Part shown: positions 62,615 to 64,000 of the stretch, one piece after another | How positions within the stretch are numbered: the first letter of the stretch is position 1 | Layout: every line of letters begins with the position of its first letter | Source: Luteimicrobium xylanilyticum | GTDB taxonomy: Bacteria; Actinomycetota; Actinomycetes; Actinomycetales; Cellulomonadaceae | Direction of reading: 5' to 3' | NCBI RefSeq assembly: GCF_009429125.1 | Contig: NZ_CP045529.1 | Span: 1,426,001-1,490,000 of the forward strand | DNA length: 64,000 bases | Translations under genes and position numbers: made by a program | Notes under the pieces: model-generated | What the model was told of the DNA's origin: nothing | What the model saw: the letters and a program-made list of their open reading frames with translations, nothing else | The model's database searches: none

Positions 62615-64000
62615 CGGCGAGAGCTCCTGGCGCCCGCCGCGCGGTCACCCTGCGTCGCCGCATCTCGTGGCTGCTCGCCGCCGCGGCCGTCCTGCTGGGG
62701 ATCGTCCTGGTCGCCGACGGTGTGGCGCTCGGCCGGCTGCTCGCGGTGCAGCACCAGGTCACGGACCAGCTCTTCGACGCGCGCGTGGCCGCCGACGACC
62801 ACTTCGCCGCCCTCGTCGACGCGGAGACCGGCCTGCGCGGGTACGCCCTGACGGGCGACCCGGCCACGCTCGAGCCGTACGACCAGGCCCGCGCCGGGAG
62901 CGGCTCGACCTTCACCGAGGTCGCCGACCGGATCGCCGACCTGACCCACGACGACGCGCTGCGGTCGAGCGCGGTCCGCGCCGACGACGTCGCCCAGGAC
63001 TGGTTCGTCTCCTACGCCGAGCCGCTCGTGGCCCAGGTGCGGAGCGACGGTCCCCAGTCGGTGACGAACGCCCAGGTCGAGCACGGCAAGGAGAGGTTCG
63101 ACGAGGTCCGTGCCGCGGTGGCCGCGTTCTCCGACGAGCTGTCGAACGTACGTGACCACGAGGCGGCGGAGCTGGACCGCTGGACGCGGGTCGCGCTGGC
63201 CTCGCTCGTCGTGATGGGCGTCGTCGGGCTGGTCGCGGGCGTCCTCGTCTGGGTCGCGCTGCGGCGGTGGGTCACGCGGCCGGTGGACGAGCTCGCGCGC
63301 GACGCGCGGGCGGTGGCATCGGGTGCCCTCGACTCCCCGGTGACGGCGCACGGACCGGGCGAGATCGCGGACCTCGCGGGCGACGTCGAGGCGATGCGAC
63401 GCGCGCTGCGCGACCAGGTCGCCGCGGTCGAGCGCTCGCACGCCGAGCTCGTCTCCGTCAACGAGAGGCTCACCGCGCAGACCGAGGAGCTGAGCCGCTC
63501 CAACCGGGACCTCGAGCAGTTCGCCTACGTCGCGTCCCACGACCTGCAGGAGCCGCTGCGCAAGGTGGCGTCGTTCACCCAGCTCCTGCAGAAGCGGTAC
63601 GGCGGCCAGCTCGACGAGCGCGCCGACCAGTACATCGAGTTCGCGGTCGACGGCGCCAAGCGCATGCAGCGGCTGGTGCACGACCTGCTCGGGTTCAGCA
63701 GGGTCGGCAGGCTGGGCGGCGAGGTGACGGACGTCCCGCTCGACCGCGTCCTCGACCGCACGCTCGACGACCTGGGCGAGCTCGTCCGCGAGACCGGTGC
63801 CCGCGTCGAGGCGGACGGGCTCCCGGAGGTCCGTGGCGAGGAGCCGCTGCTCACCCAGCTCGTGCAGAACCTCGTCGGCAACGCGATCAAGTTCCGCTCG
63901 CCGGACCGCGCCCCCGTCGTGCGCCTGTCGGCGCGCCGCACCGGCGACCTCTGGGAGCTCGAGTGCCGGGACAACGGGATCGGCATCGACCCGCAGTACG
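62611..64000 (+). CDS. CHASE3-HAMP sensor histidine kinase, 3' end outside window
   Basis: The first 463 residues of a membrane sensor kinase. Span 1 (LLAAAAVLLGIVLVADGVAL), a CHASE3-like outer domain (DAETGLRGYALTGDP), span 2 (VALASLVVMGVVGLVAGVLVWVAL), HAMP, a coiled coil, and HisKA with phospho-accepting His310 in VASHDLQEPLRKVASF. The ATP domain shows the N box LTQLVQNLVGNAIKF and G1 DNGIGID; the window ends before the G2 box. GTGA overlap with the PP2C gene indicates that it phosphorylates that protein's receiver domain. Confidence 0.93.
   Translation, partial: MTARAPGARRAVTLRRRISWLLAAAAVLLGIVLVADGVALGRLLAVQHQVTDQLFDARVAADDHFAALVDAETGLRGYALTGDPATLEPYDQARAGSGSTFTEVADRIADLTHDDALRSSAVRADDVAQDWFVSYAEPLVAQVRSDGPQSVTNAQVEHGKERFDEVRAAVAAFSDELSNVRDHEAAELDRWTRVALASLVVMGVVGLVAGVLVWVALRRWVTRPVDELARDARAVASGALDSPVTAHGPGEIADLAGDVEAMRRALRDQVAAVERSHAELVSVNERLTAQTEELSRSNRDLEQFAYVASHDLQEPLRKVASFTQLLQKRYGGQLDERADQYIEFAVDGAKRMQRLVHDLLGFSRVGRLGGEVTDVPLDRVLDRTLDDLGELVRETGARVEADGLPEVRGEEPLLTQLVQNLVGNAIKFRSPDRAPVVRLSARRTGDLWELECRDNGIGIDPQY

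Overview
The window is a single GC-rich chromosomal segment of an actinobacterium, most likely of the Cellulomonas/Micrococcales type. This is inferred, not proven by search. The signs are the pncB-clpS-DUF2017-murI-MBL-rph-rdgB gene order, a homologue of mycobacterial mycothiol-dependent nitroreductase, a group II truncated haemoglobin, an F420-type luciferase-like oxidoreductase, BioYMN-type biotin uptake, and many GTG starts placed 6-8 bases after a TAnnnT -10 box (leaderless transcription).

Layout. 1-8.3 kb: end of a superfamily 2 helicase, pncB (reverse), then clpS, a DUF2017 gene, a ROK regulator, murI, an MBL-fold hydrolase, rph and rdgB on the forward strand. 8.3-11.6 kb: three overlapping reverse genes (NUDIX/DUF4916, DUF3054, a small membrane peptide), trxA, tRNA-Leu, bcp, a DUF559 endonuclease remnant, a stand-alone groES-like gene and two tandem tRNA-Lys genes. 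11.6-15.6 kb: one very large secreted protein with three discoidin modules. 15.7-22.9 kb: trmB, an ATP-grasp ligase, tRNA-His, orn, a small basic peptide gene, a PAP2 phosphatase, the bioY-bioM-bioN biotin ECF transporter, a true formylglycine-generating enzyme and tRNA-Arg. 22.9-32.4 kb: two copies of a two-gene membrane GTPase (dynamin-like) module, with ssb and ettA between them. 32.5-41.2 kb: thioesterases, a MOSC protein, an SDR/DUF2867 protein, a 2.2-kb insertion element carrying tnpB, tesB, glbO, a solitary PTS EIIA, a lipoprotein and mscS. 41.2-54.6 kb: malQ, pepN, the nitroreductase homologue, a Pro-rich membrane protein, an M13 peptidase, rpiB, a Nei-type glycosylase, an Eis-like acetyltransferase, a methyltransferase and an alkyltransferase-like protein. 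54.6-64 kb: an MFS carrier with its FadR-type regulator, an LLM oxidoreductase, a DUF1648 membrane protein with a GntR/YtrA-type regulator, cysE and cysK behind a cysteine-rich leader peptide, then a response-regulator/PP2C phosphatase coupled to a sensor kinase cut off by the window end.

Most genes are housekeeping and in tight operons (4-bp ATGA/GTGA overlaps). The most unusual items are the cysteine leader peptide and its stem-loops ahead of cysK; the tnpB gene enclosed by IS5-like inverted repeats that separate tesB from the SDR gene; the duplicated GTPase pairs; a nitroreductase homologue that has lost its second active-site cysteine; and five palindromes placed as plausible operators for bioY, the FadR-type regulator, the YtrA-type regulator, the LLM gene and the large secreted protein. 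Several long GC-rich perfect hairpins act as likely terminators. No CRISPR array, rRNA or phage was seen.
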